Source of the DNA: Stenotrophomonas sp. SAU14A_NAIMI4_5
GTDB taxonomy: Bacteria > Pseudomonadota > Gammaproteobacteria > Xanthomonadales > Xanthomonadaceae
Length of the DNA stretch: 64,000 bases
Direction of reading: 5' to 3'
Assembly: GCF_003086795.1 (NCBI RefSeq)
Contig: NZ_CP026003.1
Location: forward strand, 2,716,579 to 2,780,578
The notes under the pieces: model-generated
The model's database searches: none
What the model was told of the DNA's origin: nothing
What the model saw: only the letters and a program-made list of their open reading frames with translations
Program-made: the position numbers and the translations under genes
Shown: piece by piece, positions 52,063-62,476 of the stretch
How positions within the stretch are numbered: the first letter of the stretch is position 1
Layout: the number at the start of each line of letters is the position of its first letter

Positions 52063-53175
52063 GTGTCCCTGCCCGCTTCCCGCCGCCACTTCCTGCAACT
52101 GGCCGGTGTCGGCCTCGTCGCCGCTGGCAGCGGCCTGCCCCGCCTCGGCCACGCCCAGCCCGCCGCGGCTCCAGCCACCGGCCCGGTCCTGCTCAACTTC
52201 AACGAGTGTCCCTACGGCCCCTCGCCCGCCGCCCAGCAGGCCGCACGCGACAGCATCGCCGGCAGTGGTCGCTACCAGTTCGCCCTGGCCGGGCAGGTGC
52301 GCGATGCCTTCGTCGCCCAGGCCGGCATCCCGGCCGACCACGTGCGCCTGTACCCCGGCTCCAGCGAGCCCCTGAACCGTGCGGCCACGTTGTGGACCGG
52401 CCGACAGGCGGCGCTGGTGGTGGCCGACCCGACCTTCGAAACCCTCGGTGACATGGCTGCTGCGCGCGGCGCCCAGGTACAGAAAGTGCCGCTGCGCAAT
52501 GACGGTGCGCACGACCTTCGCGCGATGGCGGCGGCCGCGCATTCGCAACCGACGGGGCTGATCTACGTCTGCAATCCCAACAACCCGACCGGCTCGATCA
52601 GCCCGCCGGCCGAGCTGGCGTGGCTGCTGGCCAACAAGCCGTCCGCCACCCGCGTGCTGGTGGACGAGGCCTATCTGCAGTACAGCGATCAGCCCAGCCT
52701 GATCGCACAGGTTGCCCAGCGCGATGACCTGATCGTGCTGCGGACGTTCTCCAAGCTGTACGGCATGGCCGGCCTGCGGCTGGGCGTGGCGGCAGCCCAC
52801 CCTGACCGCCTGCGCGAACTGGCCAGCCTGGGCGAGAACCCGCTGCCGGTGCCGGCGCTGGCGGCCGCGCTGGCCAGCCTGCAGGACCCGCAGTTGATCG
52901 CGCAGCGCCGGCTGCAGAATGCCAAGGTGCGCCAGGCCACCATCGCCTGGCTGGGCAAGCGCGGCTTCAGCTGCGTGCCGTCCAAAGCGAACTGCTTCGT
53001 GGTGGATGTGCAGCGCGACGGCAACGCGTTCGCCAAGGCGATGGCCGACAACGGCGTGGTGATCGGCCGCAGCTGGCCGATCTGGCCGCAGCGGGTGCGG
53101 GTGACCGTCGGTACAGAAGAAGAAATGGCGGCGTTCCGCCAGGCGTTCGCGAAGGTCGCCGGCGTACCGGCGTAA
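52063..53175 (+). CDS. Tat-signal PLP-dependent aminotransferase (histidinol-phosphate aminotransferase-like)
   Basis: From a GTG at 52063 the protein has 370 residues. The N-terminus carries a twin-arginine signal (SRRHFLQL followed by AGVGLVAAGSGLPRL and AQA), after which a fold-type I aminotransferase begins (LLNFNECPYGPSPAAQQA). PLP lysine is in RTFSKLYGMAGLRLG; NPNNPTGS and DEAY are also conserved. The closest family makes histidinol phosphate, but export points to a periplasmic or secondary-metabolite role. A GTG at 52033 is an alternative start. It lies on the opposite strand to its neighbours. Confidence 0.83.
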   Translation: MSLPASRRHFLQLAGVGLVAAGSGLPRLGHAQPAAAPATGPVLLNFNECPYGPSPAAQQAARDSIAGSGRYQFALAGQVRDAFVAQAGIPADHVRLYPGSSEPLNRAATLWTGRQAALVVADPTFETLGDMAAARGAQVQKVPLRNDGAHDLRAMAAAAHSQPTGLIYVCNPNNPTGSISPPAELAWLLANKPSATRVLVDEAYLQYSDQPSLIAQVAQRDDLIVLRTFSKLYGMAGLRLGVAAAHPDRLRELASLGENPLPVPALAAALASLQDPQLIAQRRLQNAKVRQATIAWLGKRGFSCVPSKANCFVVDVQRDGNAFAKAMADNGVVIGRSWPIWPQRVRVTVGTEEEMAAFRQAFAKVAGVPA

Positions 53176-53177
53176 CC

Positions 53178-53256
53178 CATCCACGCATGGCGTGGATCTA
53201 CCCGGGTGGGTGCCGACCGTCGGTCGGGGTGGGTGCCGACCGTTGGTCGGCACACC
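53178..53256. repeat. GTAG palindrome and two non-GTAG GGTGCCGACC palindromes
   Basis: A CCACGCATGG-subtype GTAG palindrome lies at 53178-53201, three bases after the aminotransferase stop. Two tandem copies of a related unit, GGTGCCGACCG[TC] then GGTCGG, lie at 53209-53227 and 53232-53256. The second is a full palindrome. They fill the convergent gap before zipA. Confidence 0.8.
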
Positions 53257-53268
53257 GGAAAAACGTCT

Positions 53269-54006
53269 TTACCAGCGCGGGGTCTTGGTCAGCGGCGGCG
53301 CCTGGTGCTGGCGGTCATAGGCACGCAGCTCGTCGCGGATGTGCGCGATGCGCTGGCGGCCCAGGGCGTTGCGGCTGTCATCCAGCACCACGCCATCGAG
53401 CAGCTCGGCCATGCGCTGCACGGTCGGCAGCATCTTTTCCCAGGCATCCAGCGCGGTCAGCGGCGCCGGAAGGGTCAGGAAGAAGGCGATGGCCGGGGTT
53501 TCCATGGCGCGGATGTTGGCCATGTCGAAGCTTCCCGGCTTCATGATGCTGGCCATCGAGAAGATCGGGCCCCGCTCGGGATGGCCTTCCACCAAGCGGT
53601 GGAACACGTTCATGTGGCCAAACACCAGGCCGGTCTTCTCGGCCGCCACCACGATGTCCTCGCCACGCAGCTGCTCACCGGCGCGGGCGGCCACGAACAA
53701 GGACACGATCTTGTCGAAGTCCTGCGTCGCGCGCTTGCCCAGATCGCTGCTGCCCGGATCGGTATCGGCCAGGCCGAGTTCGGCCTGCTGGCCTTCGTCG
53801 CCCAGGCCCGGTTCGCCACGGCTCTCGGCCAGGGCCACGCCGTCTTCGCCCAGCACCGGCTCGCGACGCTCGCCGCTGGCCGGTTCGGCGCTTTCCACGC
53901 GGCGCCCCTGCGGCTTCTTCTTCGGGCGGCCAAACAGGAAGATCGCAGCCACCAGCAGCAGGCCGGCGGCCAGGATGCCGATGCGCAACAGTGCCGTGTC
54001 GGTCAT
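53269..54006 (-). CDS. zipA: Cell division protein ZipA
   Basis: The 245-residue protein has an N-terminal membrane helix (about 7-25, LRIGILAAGLLLVAAIFLFG), a basic then acidic linker (about 30-110), and a C-terminal FtsZ-binding ZipA domain (about 115-235, including GHMNVFHRLVEGHPERGPIF and AFFLTLPAP). It tethers FtsZ to the membrane at division. It is downstream of smc on the same strand with 46 bases between, which is the conserved order; ligA would normally follow directly. Confidence 0.93.
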   Translation of the reverse strand: MTDTALLRIGILAAGLLLVAAIFLFGRPKKKPQGRRVESAEPASGERREPVLGEDGVALAESRGEPGLGDEGQQAELGLADTDPGSSDLGKRATQDFDKIVSLFVAARAGEQLRGEDIVVAAEKTGLVFGHMNVFHRLVEGHPERGPIFSMASIMKPGSFDMANIRAMETPAIAFFLTLPAPLTALDAWEKMLPTVQRMAELLDGVVLDDSRNALGRQRIAHIRDELRAYDRQHQAPPLTKTPRW

Positions 54007-54052
54007 TCGGTAGGTACTCCGGCTAGTTCATTCAGGTAACTAGAATGGCACG

Positions 54053-57000
54053 TCATGCCGCGCCCGCCAATCGCGCGGCTTCTTCCAGGTCCACGCTGAC
54101 CAGGCGGCTGACGCCCGGCTCGCGCATGGTCACGCCCGAGAGCTGGTGCGCGGCCTCCATCGTTGCCTTGTTGTGGCTGACGAACAGGAACTGCACCTTC
54201 TCGCTCATTTCCTTGACCATGTTGGCCAAGCGGCCGACGTTGGCCTCGTCCAGCGGCGCGTCCACCTCGTCCAGCAGGCAGAACGGCGCGGGGTTGAGCT
54301 GGAAGATGGCGAACACCAGCGCCACCGCGGTCATCGCCTTCTCGCCACCGGACAGCAGCGAGATGCTGGACACGCGCTTGCCCGGCGGCCGCGCCATGAT
54401 GGTCACGCCGGTGTCGAGCAGGTCTTCGCCGGTCAGTTCCAGATAGGCATGGCCGCCACCGAACAGACGCGGGTACAGCGCCTGCACGCCGGCGTTGACG
54501 CGGTCGAAGGTGTCCTTGAAGCGGCCGCGGGTCTCGCGGTCGATCTTGCGGATGGCGTCTTCCAGGGTTTCCAGCGCGGTGGTCAGGTCGGTGTGCTGCG
54601 CATCCAGGTAGTCCGATCGCTGCGAGGCCTCGCCGTACTCATGGATGGCCGCCAGGTTGACCGGCTCCAGCCGGCGCATGCGTCCGTCGATCTGGTGCAC
54701 GGCCTGTTCCCAGTCGCCCAGGCGCGCATCGTCGGGCAGCGCGCTGAGCACGTCCTGCAGCACGAACCCGGCCTTTTCCACCGCGCCCTGCAGCGTCTCG
54801 GCGCTGAGCACCAGGGCCTGCTGGTCGAGCTTGCGCTGGGAAATGCGCTCACGCTGGGCCAGCGCCTGTTCGTCGCGCTGGTGGCGGGTCTGTTCGTAGT
54901 TGCGCAGCTCGGCGTCGATGCCATCGAGCAGCGTGCGCGCTTCGGTCAGCACGCGGTCGGCACGCACGCGCTCTTCCAATGCGTTCTGGTGCTCGGCCTG
55001 CAGCGACTCGACCGGCGAATCGCCCTCGTCCAGCTGCGAATGCAGCTCGCCCAGGCGCGAATCCAGCTGGCCGCGCTGGGTGCTCATGCGCTCCAGCGCC
55101 TGGCTCAGCGAACCCACCTGGGCGCGCTGCGATTCCAGGGTCAGTGCCAATGCGTGCGAACGCTCGCGCACGGCGCGTGCCGCTTCACGGGCCAGGTCTC
55201 GCGCCTCGGTCAACTGGCGGCGCTCGCCTTCCAGCCCCTGCCGCGTCGACTCCAGGTCGCCCATGCTGCTGACCGCATTCTCCAGCCGCGAGCGCGCCTC
55301 ACGCGCCTGTTCGCGGTTGACGTCCAGCGTTTCCAGCAGCTGCGACAGCTCGCCTTCGATGCGATCGATACGCGTGCGCGCCGCCTCCACCTTGCCCTGC
55401 TGGCCCTGCAGCTGGCCTGCCAGCTCGGACACCGCGCGGTGGGCCTGGTACAGCGAGCGCTGCGCGTCTTCGCGCTGCTGCTCCGCCGCCAGCAGCTGCT
55501 CACGGAAACCGGCCAGCTGTTCTTCCAGCGCGGCCTCGCGGTCCTGCAGCTGTTCAATCTGCTCGCGCAGTTCGTTGATCTCGCGTTCGCGCAGCAGTGC
55601 GCCCTGCTGGGCGGCACCGGAGCGCGACACGCGCAGCCAGCCCTGGCCCAGGCGCTCACCGCCCTGGGTGATGATCGAATCGCCGTCCGGCAGGCTGCCC
55701 TGCAGCGTCTTCGCTTCGGCCAGGTCCCGGGCACCATGCAGGTGCGCCAGCAGGCGGCGGATCGCCGCCGGACCGCGCACGCGTGCGGCCAGCGAGGTCG
55801 GCGCCACCTTCAGATCGCCGGCATCGCCGGCCACCAGCGCGATGCGGCCATCGCCCAGCTCGCCCAGTGCATCGACCAGGCGTGCCGGATCATCCACCAG
55901 CACGCCTTCGATCAACTGACCGAGCGCGCTTTCCACGGCGTTTTCCCAGCCCGCGTCGACGTCCAGGCGTTCGCCCACGCGTGCGGCCGAATCCAGCCCA
56001 TGGGCTTTCAGCCACGCCACGGCAGCGCCCTGCTCCTGGCCGAGTGCGGCCTGCTGCAGGGTTTCCAGCGATGCCAGGCGGCCGCGCAGGCCATTGGCCT
56101 GCTTGCGCAGCTCGGCCAGTTCGTTCTGCCCGGTGCGCTGCTGCTCCTGCACGGCGGTCACGCCCTGCTTGCGGCGTTCGACGTCGTCACCGAGTTCGTC
56201 CAGCGCGGTCTTCTGCGTTTCGTGCTGCAGGAACAGCTGCTCAAAAGCCTCCTCCAGCGCATCCACGTCCAGCCCGGCGCGCTCGCCGGCCAGCGCTTCG
56301 CGGCGGCGGTCGGCATCGAGGATCTGCTTGTCCAGGTAGTCCACGCGGGTGCGCTCGACATCGCCGGCGCGCGAGGCTTCCGAGCTCTGCGAGGTGTGCT
56401 GTTCCCAGCGCTGCTGCCAGCTGGCCAGGCGGTCTTCGGCCTCGCGCAGGCTTTCCTGCTTGATCTCGTTCTCTTCCTGCAGCGCTTCCAGCTGCGGGGT
56501 GGCGTCGTCGACGGCTTCGCGCAGCACCCTCAGCTTGGCTTCGTCGCCGCTGATGTGCTGGCCGAGCTCGGACAGTGCCTGGCGGGTCTCGTCGCGCGCC
56601 TTGTGCAGGCGCTGCGACAGTTCGCGCTGGTGCTGGATCTGCTGCTCGACGCGGGCAAGCGTGCTGCCCACCTGGTAGACGGCAGCCTGCGCGGTATTGA
56701 GCGCGTCGGCAGCCTCTTCGCGGCGCACGCGCGAGGTTTCGATGCGCGCTTCGGCTTCACGCTGGTCGGCGATCAGCTGCTGCAGCTTGGTTTCTTCCTG
56801 CGACAGGCCTTCGCGCAGCTTGGACAGGCGGCCGTCGAGGCCACGGAATTCCAGGGCCTTCCACTCGGCATCCTTGACCCGGCGCTCTTCCTGCAGCGCC
56901 TGGTACTGCTCGGCCTGCTTGGCCTGGCGCTTGAGGTGTTCCAGCTGCTTGCTGATCTCGTCGCGCAGGTCCCCCAGCCGATCAAGGTTCTCGCGGGTGT

Positions 57001-57556
57001 GGCGGATGCGGGTCTCGGTTTCCTTGCGGCGCTCCTTGTACTTGGAGATGCCGGCGGCCTCCTCCAGGTAAACGCGCAGGTCTTCCGGGCGCGCCTCGAT
57101 GATCTGGCTGATCATGCCCTGCTCGATGATCGAGTAGCTGCGCGGCCCCAGGCCGGTGCCCAGGAACAGATCGGTGATATCGCGGCGGCGGCACTTGGTG
57201 CCGTTGAGATAATAGTTGCTGCTGCCGTCACGGCTGACGGTGCGCTTGACCGAGATTTCGTTGAACGAGGCGTACTCGCCGGAAATCGTGTGGTCCGAAT
57301 TATCGAAGATCAGTTCGACGGTGGCCTGCGAGACCGGCTTGCGGGCGTTGGAACCGGAGAAGATCACGTCGGTCAGCGAATCGCCGCGCAGGCGGCTGGC
57401 CGAGCTTTCGCCCATGACCCAGCGCACGGCGTCGATGATGTTCGACTTGCCGCAGCCATTGGGCCCCACCACGCCGGTCATGTTGGTCGGCAGGTGCAGG
57501 GTGGTCGGATCGACGAACGACTTGAAGCCGGACAGCTTGATCGTGGAAAGACGCAT
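54053..57556 (-). CDS. smc: Chromosome segregation protein SMC
   Basis: The 1167-residue ATPase of the bacterial condensin has Walker A GPNGCGKSN at residues 31-39. Two long coiled-coil arms flank a hinge (about 510-640, DSAARVGERLDVDAGWENAV to VRGPAAIRRLLAHL). The signature LSGGEKAMTAVALVFAI and Walker B PFCLLDEVDAPLDEAN are near the C-terminus. The ATG at 57556 with GGAACC upstream gives the normal start MRLSTIKLSGFKSF. It is upstream of zipA, as in other gammaproteobacteria with SMC in place of MukB. ScpA and ScpB are not here. Confidence 0.98.
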   Translation of the reverse strand: MRLSTIKLSGFKSFVDPTTLHLPTNMTGVVGPNGCGKSNIIDAVRWVMGESSASRLRGDSLTDVIFSGSNARKPVSQATVELIFDNSDHTISGEYASFNEISVKRTVSRDGSSNYYLNGTKCRRRDITDLFLGTGLGPRSYSIIEQGMISQIIEARPEDLRVYLEEAAGISKYKERRKETETRIRHTRENLDRLGDLRDEISKQLEHLKRQAKQAEQYQALQEERRVKDAEWKALEFRGLDGRLSKLREGLSQEETKLQQLIADQREAEARIETSRVRREEAADALNTAQAAVYQVGSTLARVEQQIQHQRELSQRLHKARDETRQALSELGQHISGDEAKLRVLREAVDDATPQLEALQEENEIKQESLREAEDRLASWQQRWEQHTSQSSEASRAGDVERTRVDYLDKQILDADRRREALAGERAGLDVDALEEAFEQLFLQHETQKTALDELGDDVERRKQGVTAVQEQQRTGQNELAELRKQANGLRGRLASLETLQQAALGQEQGAAVAWLKAHGLDSAARVGERLDVDAGWENAVESALGQLIEGVLVDDPARLVDALGELGDGRIALVAGDAGDLKVAPTSLAARVRGPAAIRRLLAHLHGARDLAEAKTLQGSLPDGDSIITQGGERLGQGWLRVSRSGAAQQGALLREREINELREQIEQLQDREAALEEQLAGFREQLLAAEQQREDAQRSLYQAHRAVSELAGQLQGQQGKVEAARTRIDRIEGELSQLLETLDVNREQAREARSRLENAVSSMGDLESTRQGLEGERRQLTEARDLAREAARAVRERSHALALTLESQRAQVGSLSQALERMSTQRGQLDSRLGELHSQLDEGDSPVESLQAEHQNALEERVRADRVLTEARTLLDGIDAELRNYEQTRHQRDEQALAQRERISQRKLDQQALVLSAETLQGAVEKAGFVLQDVLSALPDDARLGDWEQAVHQIDGRMRRLEPVNLAAIHEYGEASQRSDYLDAQHTDLTTALETLEDAIRKIDRETRGRFKDTFDRVNAGVQALYPRLFGGGHAYLELTGEDLLDTGVTIMARPPGKRVSSISLLSGGEKAMTAVALVFAIFQLNPAPFCLLDEVDAPLDEANVGRLANMVKEMSEKVQFLFVSHNKATMEAAHQLSGVTMREPGVSRLVSVDLEEAARLAGAA

Positions 57557-57738
57557 AGAGGTTCCGGACTGGGGCCGGCGAGCGGCCTGCTTACCCTCCA
57601 AGCCATTGATCCTGTTGGGATCACTGACCGTGGAACGGGTGTGACGCCCTGAGTATACCGATGTGGGCCGGTTCTACGAGGCATGTTCTAAGGGGGCGTG
57701 GAACATTCCTCTGGCCCGGCCGTGCGGACAGGGGCCCG

Positions 57739-57772
57739 CAAAAACAAAACGGGCACCCTTGCGGGCGCCCGT
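57739..57772 (-). terminator. Rho-independent terminator after rplI
   Basis: On the minus strand, ACGGGCGCCC pairs with GGGTGCCCGT around GCAA (one G-T pair), followed by a T-rich run (TTTTGTTTTTG). It lies 30 bases past the rplI stop and ends the ribosomal protein operon. The rest of 57557-57802 is the smc promoter region, where no clear motif was found. Confidence 0.87.
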
Positions 57773-57802
57773 TCTGGTGACACCAGGCCTTTCGGCTTGG
57801 GA

Positions 57803-58255
57803 TCAGGCCTTTTCGGCTTCAACCACAACCTTGACGGTGGTTTCGACGTCGGCGTGCAGGTGCACCAGAACGTCGTACTCACCAATGTTGCGGAAGGCGC
57901 CTTCGCCCAGGATGACTTCGCTCTTGTTCAGCTCGAAGCCGGCAGCGGTGAAGGCATCAGCGATTTCGCGGGCGCCGACCGAGCCGTACAGCTTGCCTTC
58001 GGTCGAAGCGTTGGCGGCGATGGTCACGCTCGCGCCTTCCAGCTTGGCCTTGCGGGCGTCAGCGTCGGCGTGAATGGCCTGGGCCTTGGCTTCGTACTCG
58101 GCGCGCTTGGCTTCGAACTCGGCCTTGTTGCTCTCGGTGGCCGGAACGGCCTTGCCCTGCGGCACGAGGAAGTTACGGCCGTAGCCCGGCTTCACGTCGA
58201 CCAGGTCGCCCAGGTTGCCGAGGTTGGTGACTTTCTGCAGAAGGATCAGCTGCAT
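57803..58255 (-). CDS. rplI: 50S ribosomal protein L9
   Basis: The 150-residue protein has the L9 N-terminal globular domain ([32 protein letters not shown], truncated here to the motif [16 protein letters not shown]), the long exposed helix (about 40-78, [20 protein letters not shown]) and the C-terminal rRNA-binding domain. It is the last gene of rpsF-rpsR-rplI, followed by a terminator. The 105-base gap after rpsR is longer than usual for the operon. Confidence 0.97.
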   Translation of the reverse strand: MQLILLQKVTNLGNLGDLVDVKPGYGRNFLVPQGKAVPATESNKAEFEAKRAEYEAKAQAIHADADARKAKLEGASVTIAANASTEGKLYGSVGAREIADAFTAAGFELNKSEVILGEGAFRNIGEYDVLVHLHADVETTVKVVVEAEKA

Positions 58256-58360
58256 GGTATTGCTCCAGATAAGTTATTCGTTAGCGAGGCGAAGCCCCGC
58301 AACAAAGGCTGTCCGAATAGCTGGCACAGCGGGGGCGGCACCGGGCCGCCCCGCCGGGCA

Positions 58361-58591
58361 TCAGACGTCGTGGTTGTCGGTGTACGGGATCAGGGCCAGG
58401 AAGCGAGCGCGCTTGACGGCGGTCGCCAGCTGACGCTGGTACTTCGACTTGGTACCGGTGACGCGGCTCGGCACGATCTTGCCGTTCTCGGTCAGGTACT
58501 GGCGCAGGGTGTTGAGATCCTTGTAATCGATCTCCTTGACACCTTCAGCGGTGAACTTGCAGAACTTGCGACGACGGAAGAACTTGGACAT
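58361..58591 (-). CDS. rpsR: 30S ribosomal protein S18
   Basis: The 76-residue basic protein begins [20 protein letters not shown] and ends PYTDNHDV. It has the [20 protein letters not shown] core. It forms a heterodimer with S6 on the platform of the small subunit and lies 11 bases after rpsF. The C at residue 11 keeps the zinc-free S18 type. Confidence 0.97.
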   Translation of the reverse strand: MSKFFRRRKFCKFTAEGVKEIDYKDLNTLRQYLTENGKIVPSRVTGTKSKYQRQLATAVKRARFLALIPYTDNHDV

Positions 58592-58602
58592 GGGAAGGCT
58601 CC

Positions 58603-59040
58603 TTAGGCGGCAGAAGCGGCGTCGTCGCCGGCTTCGTTGTCAGCGGTGGTGGTGGACTCGCCTTCTTCGTCGTCACGACGACGGCGCTCACCGCGCTCCG
58701 GCTTGTCACCCTTCTCGTCCTTGCTCTTCATGATCAGCGACTGCTCGGTGTCAGCCTCGTCACGCTTGATGACCAGGTTGCGCAGCACGGCGTCGTTGAA
58801 GCGGAAGCTTTCGGTCAGTTCGTTCAGAACGGCCTGGTCGGCTTCGATGTTCAGCAGCACGTAGTGCGCCTTCACCAGGTTCTGGATCGGATAAGCCAGC
58901 TGGCGGCGGCCCCAGTCTTCCAGACGGTGGATGGTGCCGTTGCCGTTCTCGACCAGCGACTTGTAGCGCTCGATCATGGCCGGGACCTGCTCGCTCTGGT
59001 CCGGGTGGACCATGAACACGATTTCGTAATGACGACTCAT
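58603..59040 (-). CDS. rpsF: 30S ribosomal protein S6
   Basis: The 145-residue protein starts [19 protein letters not shown], the S6 alpha/beta fold of about 100 residues with [22 protein letters not shown] 40-residue C-terminal tail, highly charged ([20 protein letters not shown]) and partly acidic, is longer than in most species. In E. coli the S6 tail receives glutamates. It leads the rpsF-rpsR-rplI operon. Confidence 0.97.
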   Translation of the reverse strand: MSRHYEIVFMVHPDQSEQVPAMIERYKSLVENGNGTIHRLEDWGRRQLAYPIQNLVKAHYVLLNIEADQAVLNELTESFRFNDAVLRNLVIKRDEADTEQSLIMKSKDEKGDKPERGERRRRDDEEGESTTTADNEAGDDAASAA

Positions 59041-59059
59041 GTTTTTTCTACCTTTCGGA

Positions 59060-59079
59060 TGTGGCCTTGCGGCCGGACA
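59060..59079 (-). promoter_or_regulatory. Candidate S6:S18 autoregulatory leader hairpin
   Basis: In the rpsF leader on the minus strand, TGT then CCG then GCC-GCAA-GGC then C-ACA forms a two-part stem with a GNRA loop and an unpaired CCG, 20 bases upstream of the start codon. The known S6:S18 mRNA element is a hairpin with a bulged CCG. The match is by shape and position only. Confidence 0.45.
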
Positions 59080-59199
59080 GCCCCCCGCCGTGGATACCGC
59101 GGTGGGGCAAGGGTTCCCGCCAGGAAGGCAGGAAGCCGCGCATTATGGCGCAGATGGGGGTGCCGGGCAACCGGGCCGCGGCGGGCGAACCTGAACCCG

Positions 59200-59222
59200 G
59201 TAGCGCCGGGCCATGCCCGGCG
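59200..59222. repeat. GTAG palindrome (GCGCCGGGCC subtype)
   Basis: GTAGCGCCGGGCC and its inverted arm lie between the rpsF leader and the end of the IscA-type gene, plus-strand head. Confidence 0.85.
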
Positions 59223-59237
59223 GGCGCAGGACCAGGC

Positions 59238-59576
59238 TCAGGCCTTGTCGGCGTCGGTGGTGAAGCTCTCGCCGCAGCCGCATTCAGCGGTGGCGTTCGG
59301 GTTGCTGAACGTGAAGGTCTCACTCAGGCCGTGCTTGCCGAAGTCGATCACGGTGCCGTCCACCAGGGCCAGGCTCTTGGCGTCGACGTAGATCTTCACG
59401 CCCTCCTGGTCGAACACGGTGTCACCCTCGCGCTCGTCACGGGCCAGGTCGGTGACGTGGCCCCAGCCGGAGCAGCCGGTCTTGGTCACGCCGAAGCGCA
59501 GGCCCAGGGCGCCGGGGGTCTGGGCAACAAAGCGCTGCACGCGCTCGAAGGCGATGGGGGTCAGGCTGACGGCCAT
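59238..59576 (-). CDS. HesB/IscA-family iron-sulfur cluster assembly protein
   Basis: The 112-residue A-type carrier begins MAVSLTPIAFERVQRFVAQ. It has the three conserved cysteines: one in KTGCSGWGH and two in the C-terminal CGCGESF. A-type proteins carry Fe-S clusters to client apoproteins. The ATG at 59576 with GGAG upstream is preferred to a GTG at 59585. It is not with isc or suf genes, so it is either ErpA-like or a generic IscA; motif alone cannot decide. It is divergent from asnS. Confidence 0.9.
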   Translation of the reverse strand: MAVSLTPIAFERVQRFVAQTPGALGLRFGVTKTGCSGWGHVTDLARDEREGDTVFDQEGVKIYVDAKSLALVDGTVIDFGKHGLSETFTFSNPNATAECGCGESFTTDADKA

Positions 59577-59705
59577 GAGGCTCACTCCAGGGGTACGGGG
59601 ACATTATAAGGAGCCAGGGTCGCGAAAAATGCCTCGCAAGCAGAACGCTGCAACCGGTAAACTCCCGTGTTCACAGATCGAGTCGATCAGCAGAGGATTC
59701 AAGTC

Positions 59706-61100
<1,395 letters not shown>

Positions 61101-61133
61101 GCCCCATCCAACGACCACGGAGGTACTGCCCCC

Positions 61134-61433
61134 ATGACCCTGTTCTTCGCCCTCTGTTTCGTCGGCGTCGCAGTGGCCGGGTTCAGTGCCTTCGTGATCT
61201 TCTGGCCATTGACCCTGGTACACGTGCGCGACCGCCATCCGGCGCTCGCCGCGCGCTTCGGCAATGGCGCCTTCCTCAAGCCCGATGCCCTGGCCTGGCT
61301 GCTGCGCCGCGATTACCGCCAGCAGCCGGACCGTTCGCTGTCCGGGCTGGCGACGCCGGCCTGGGTATCGCTGCTGACCCTGCTGGCCGGACTGGGCATG
61401 GCCGCCCTGCTCTGGCTGGTCTCGCTCTGGTAA
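61134..61433 (+). CDS. Small membrane protein, unknown
   Basis: The 99-residue protein has two membrane helices (about 2-24, LFFALCFVGVAVAGFSAFVIFW; 75-98, WVSLLTLLAGLGMAALLWLV) joined by a basic loop. GGAGG precedes the start. It follows asnS by 33 bases and precedes another unknown gene by seven, so it is probably in the same transcript. The family is not recognised. Confidence 0.7.
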   Translation: MTLFFALCFVGVAVAGFSAFVIFWPLTLVHVRDRHPALAARFGNGAFLKPDALAWLLRRDYRQQPDRSLSGLATPAWVSLLTLLAGLGMAALLWLVSLW

Positions 61434-61440
61434 CACACAC

Positions 61441-61755
61441 ATGAACGACAACAACGACGCACGTGACAGCTGGTGGCTGGCCAGCCTCGGCAACACCCTG
61501 ATCTGGGCCCGCCTGCGCGTGCGCCCGGCCGGTACTGCCGAAGTGCTCGACAGCGACGGCAACACGCTGAGCTATGACAGCGAAGACACCGCCCGTTCGC
61601 AGCTGTTCGACGCCGAATTCGTCGAGTACGACGGCCTGGACGAGGAAGATGCGCTGGTGCGTGGCTTCAGCCTGCACGAAGTGCAGCCGCCGCAGGCCGG
61701 CAGTGATGAAGGCCTGCGCGGGCGCATGATCCAGTCGCTGGGCGCGCGCGCCTGA
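61441..61755 (+). CDS. Small acidic hypothetical protein
   Basis: The 104-residue soluble acidic protein (NDARDSWWLASLGNTLIWAR, FDAEFVEYDGLDEEDALV) has no cysteines or signal and no recognised domain. It is tightly spaced between the small membrane gene and the PaiB-like gene (seven and ten bases). Confidence 0.65.
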   Translation: MNDNNDARDSWWLASLGNTLIWARLRVRPAGTAEVLDSDGNTLSYDSEDTARSQLFDAEFVEYDGLDEEDALVRGFSLHEVQPPQAGSDEGLRGRMIQSLGARA

Positions 61756-61765
61756 GGCGCAAACC

Positions 61766-62404
61766 ATGTTCACCCCGCGCGACTTCGCCGAGACCGACCT
61801 GCTCTGGCTCGATCGCCTGCTGGCGCGTGATCCGTTCGTCACCGTGCTGACCACCGGCGCCGACGGCCTGCCCGAACTGACACGGGTGCCGGTGCTGTAC
61901 CGCCGTGAGGGCAACCAGGTTGAACTGCGCGGCCACTGGGCCCGCGCCAACCCGCAGTCGCGCCACGACGGCGCAGCCAAGGTGCTGGTCGACGGCCCGC
62001 ACGGCTATGTGTCGGCCAGCTGGTACCCGGACAAGGAAGCCGCCTCGCGCGTGCCGACCTGGAACTACGCCGCCGCCGAACTGCGCGGCCAGCTGCAGCG
62101 CTTCGACGACACCGACGAGCTGGCCCAGCTGGTCTCCGACATCGGCGACCGCTTCGAAGCCAGCGTCGGCCAGGACTGGCAGTTCGAACCGCAGCGTGAC
62201 GACCACCGTCGCCAGCTGCGCGGCATCATCGGCTTCCGCTTCCAGGTCGAACAGGTGCAGCTGAAGCTGAAACTGAGCCAGAACCACCCCGAGGCCAACC
62301 AGCAGGCGGTGATCGCCGAACTGGAAAAGCTCGACACCCCGCATTTCACCGAGCTGGCGCAGTGGATGCGCTGGCATCGCGCGCAGACCGCCGCCAGCGA
62401 CTGA
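61766..62404 (+). CDS. PaiB-family FMN-binding protein
   Basis: The 212-residue split-barrel protein begins MFTPRDFAETDLLWLDRLLA. It carries PVLYRREGNQVELRGHWARANPQ, HGYVSASWYPDKEAASRVPTWNY and FQVEQVQLKLKLSQN, the PaiB family signature for flavin or ligand binding. In Bacillus PaiB acts with PaiA, a polyamine acetyltransferase, to repress sporulation genes; here no PaiA is present, so the regulatory role is not transferable. It ends the asnS-linked cluster. Confidence 0.88.
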   Translation: MFTPRDFAETDLLWLDRLLARDPFVTVLTTGADGLPELTRVPVLYRREGNQVELRGHWARANPQSRHDGAAKVLVDGPHGYVSASWYPDKEAASRVPTWNYAAAELRGQLQRFDDTDELAQLVSDIGDRFEASVGQDWQFEPQRDDHRRQLRGIIGFRFQVEQVQLKLKLSQNHPEANQQAVIAELEKLDTPHFTELAQWMRWHRAQTAASD

Positions 62405-62476
62405 GCGCATTGTTTCCCGCGACGGCGCGGCCGGATGGCCACGCTCCTCGCCCCCCCCGACGCCAGGGACCCGAAC

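Noticed and set aside
54146..57652. Plus-strand open frame of over 1100 codons opposite smc
   Set aside because: SMC is unambiguous on the minus strand with Walker and signature motifs, and the plus frame has only low-complexity composition.
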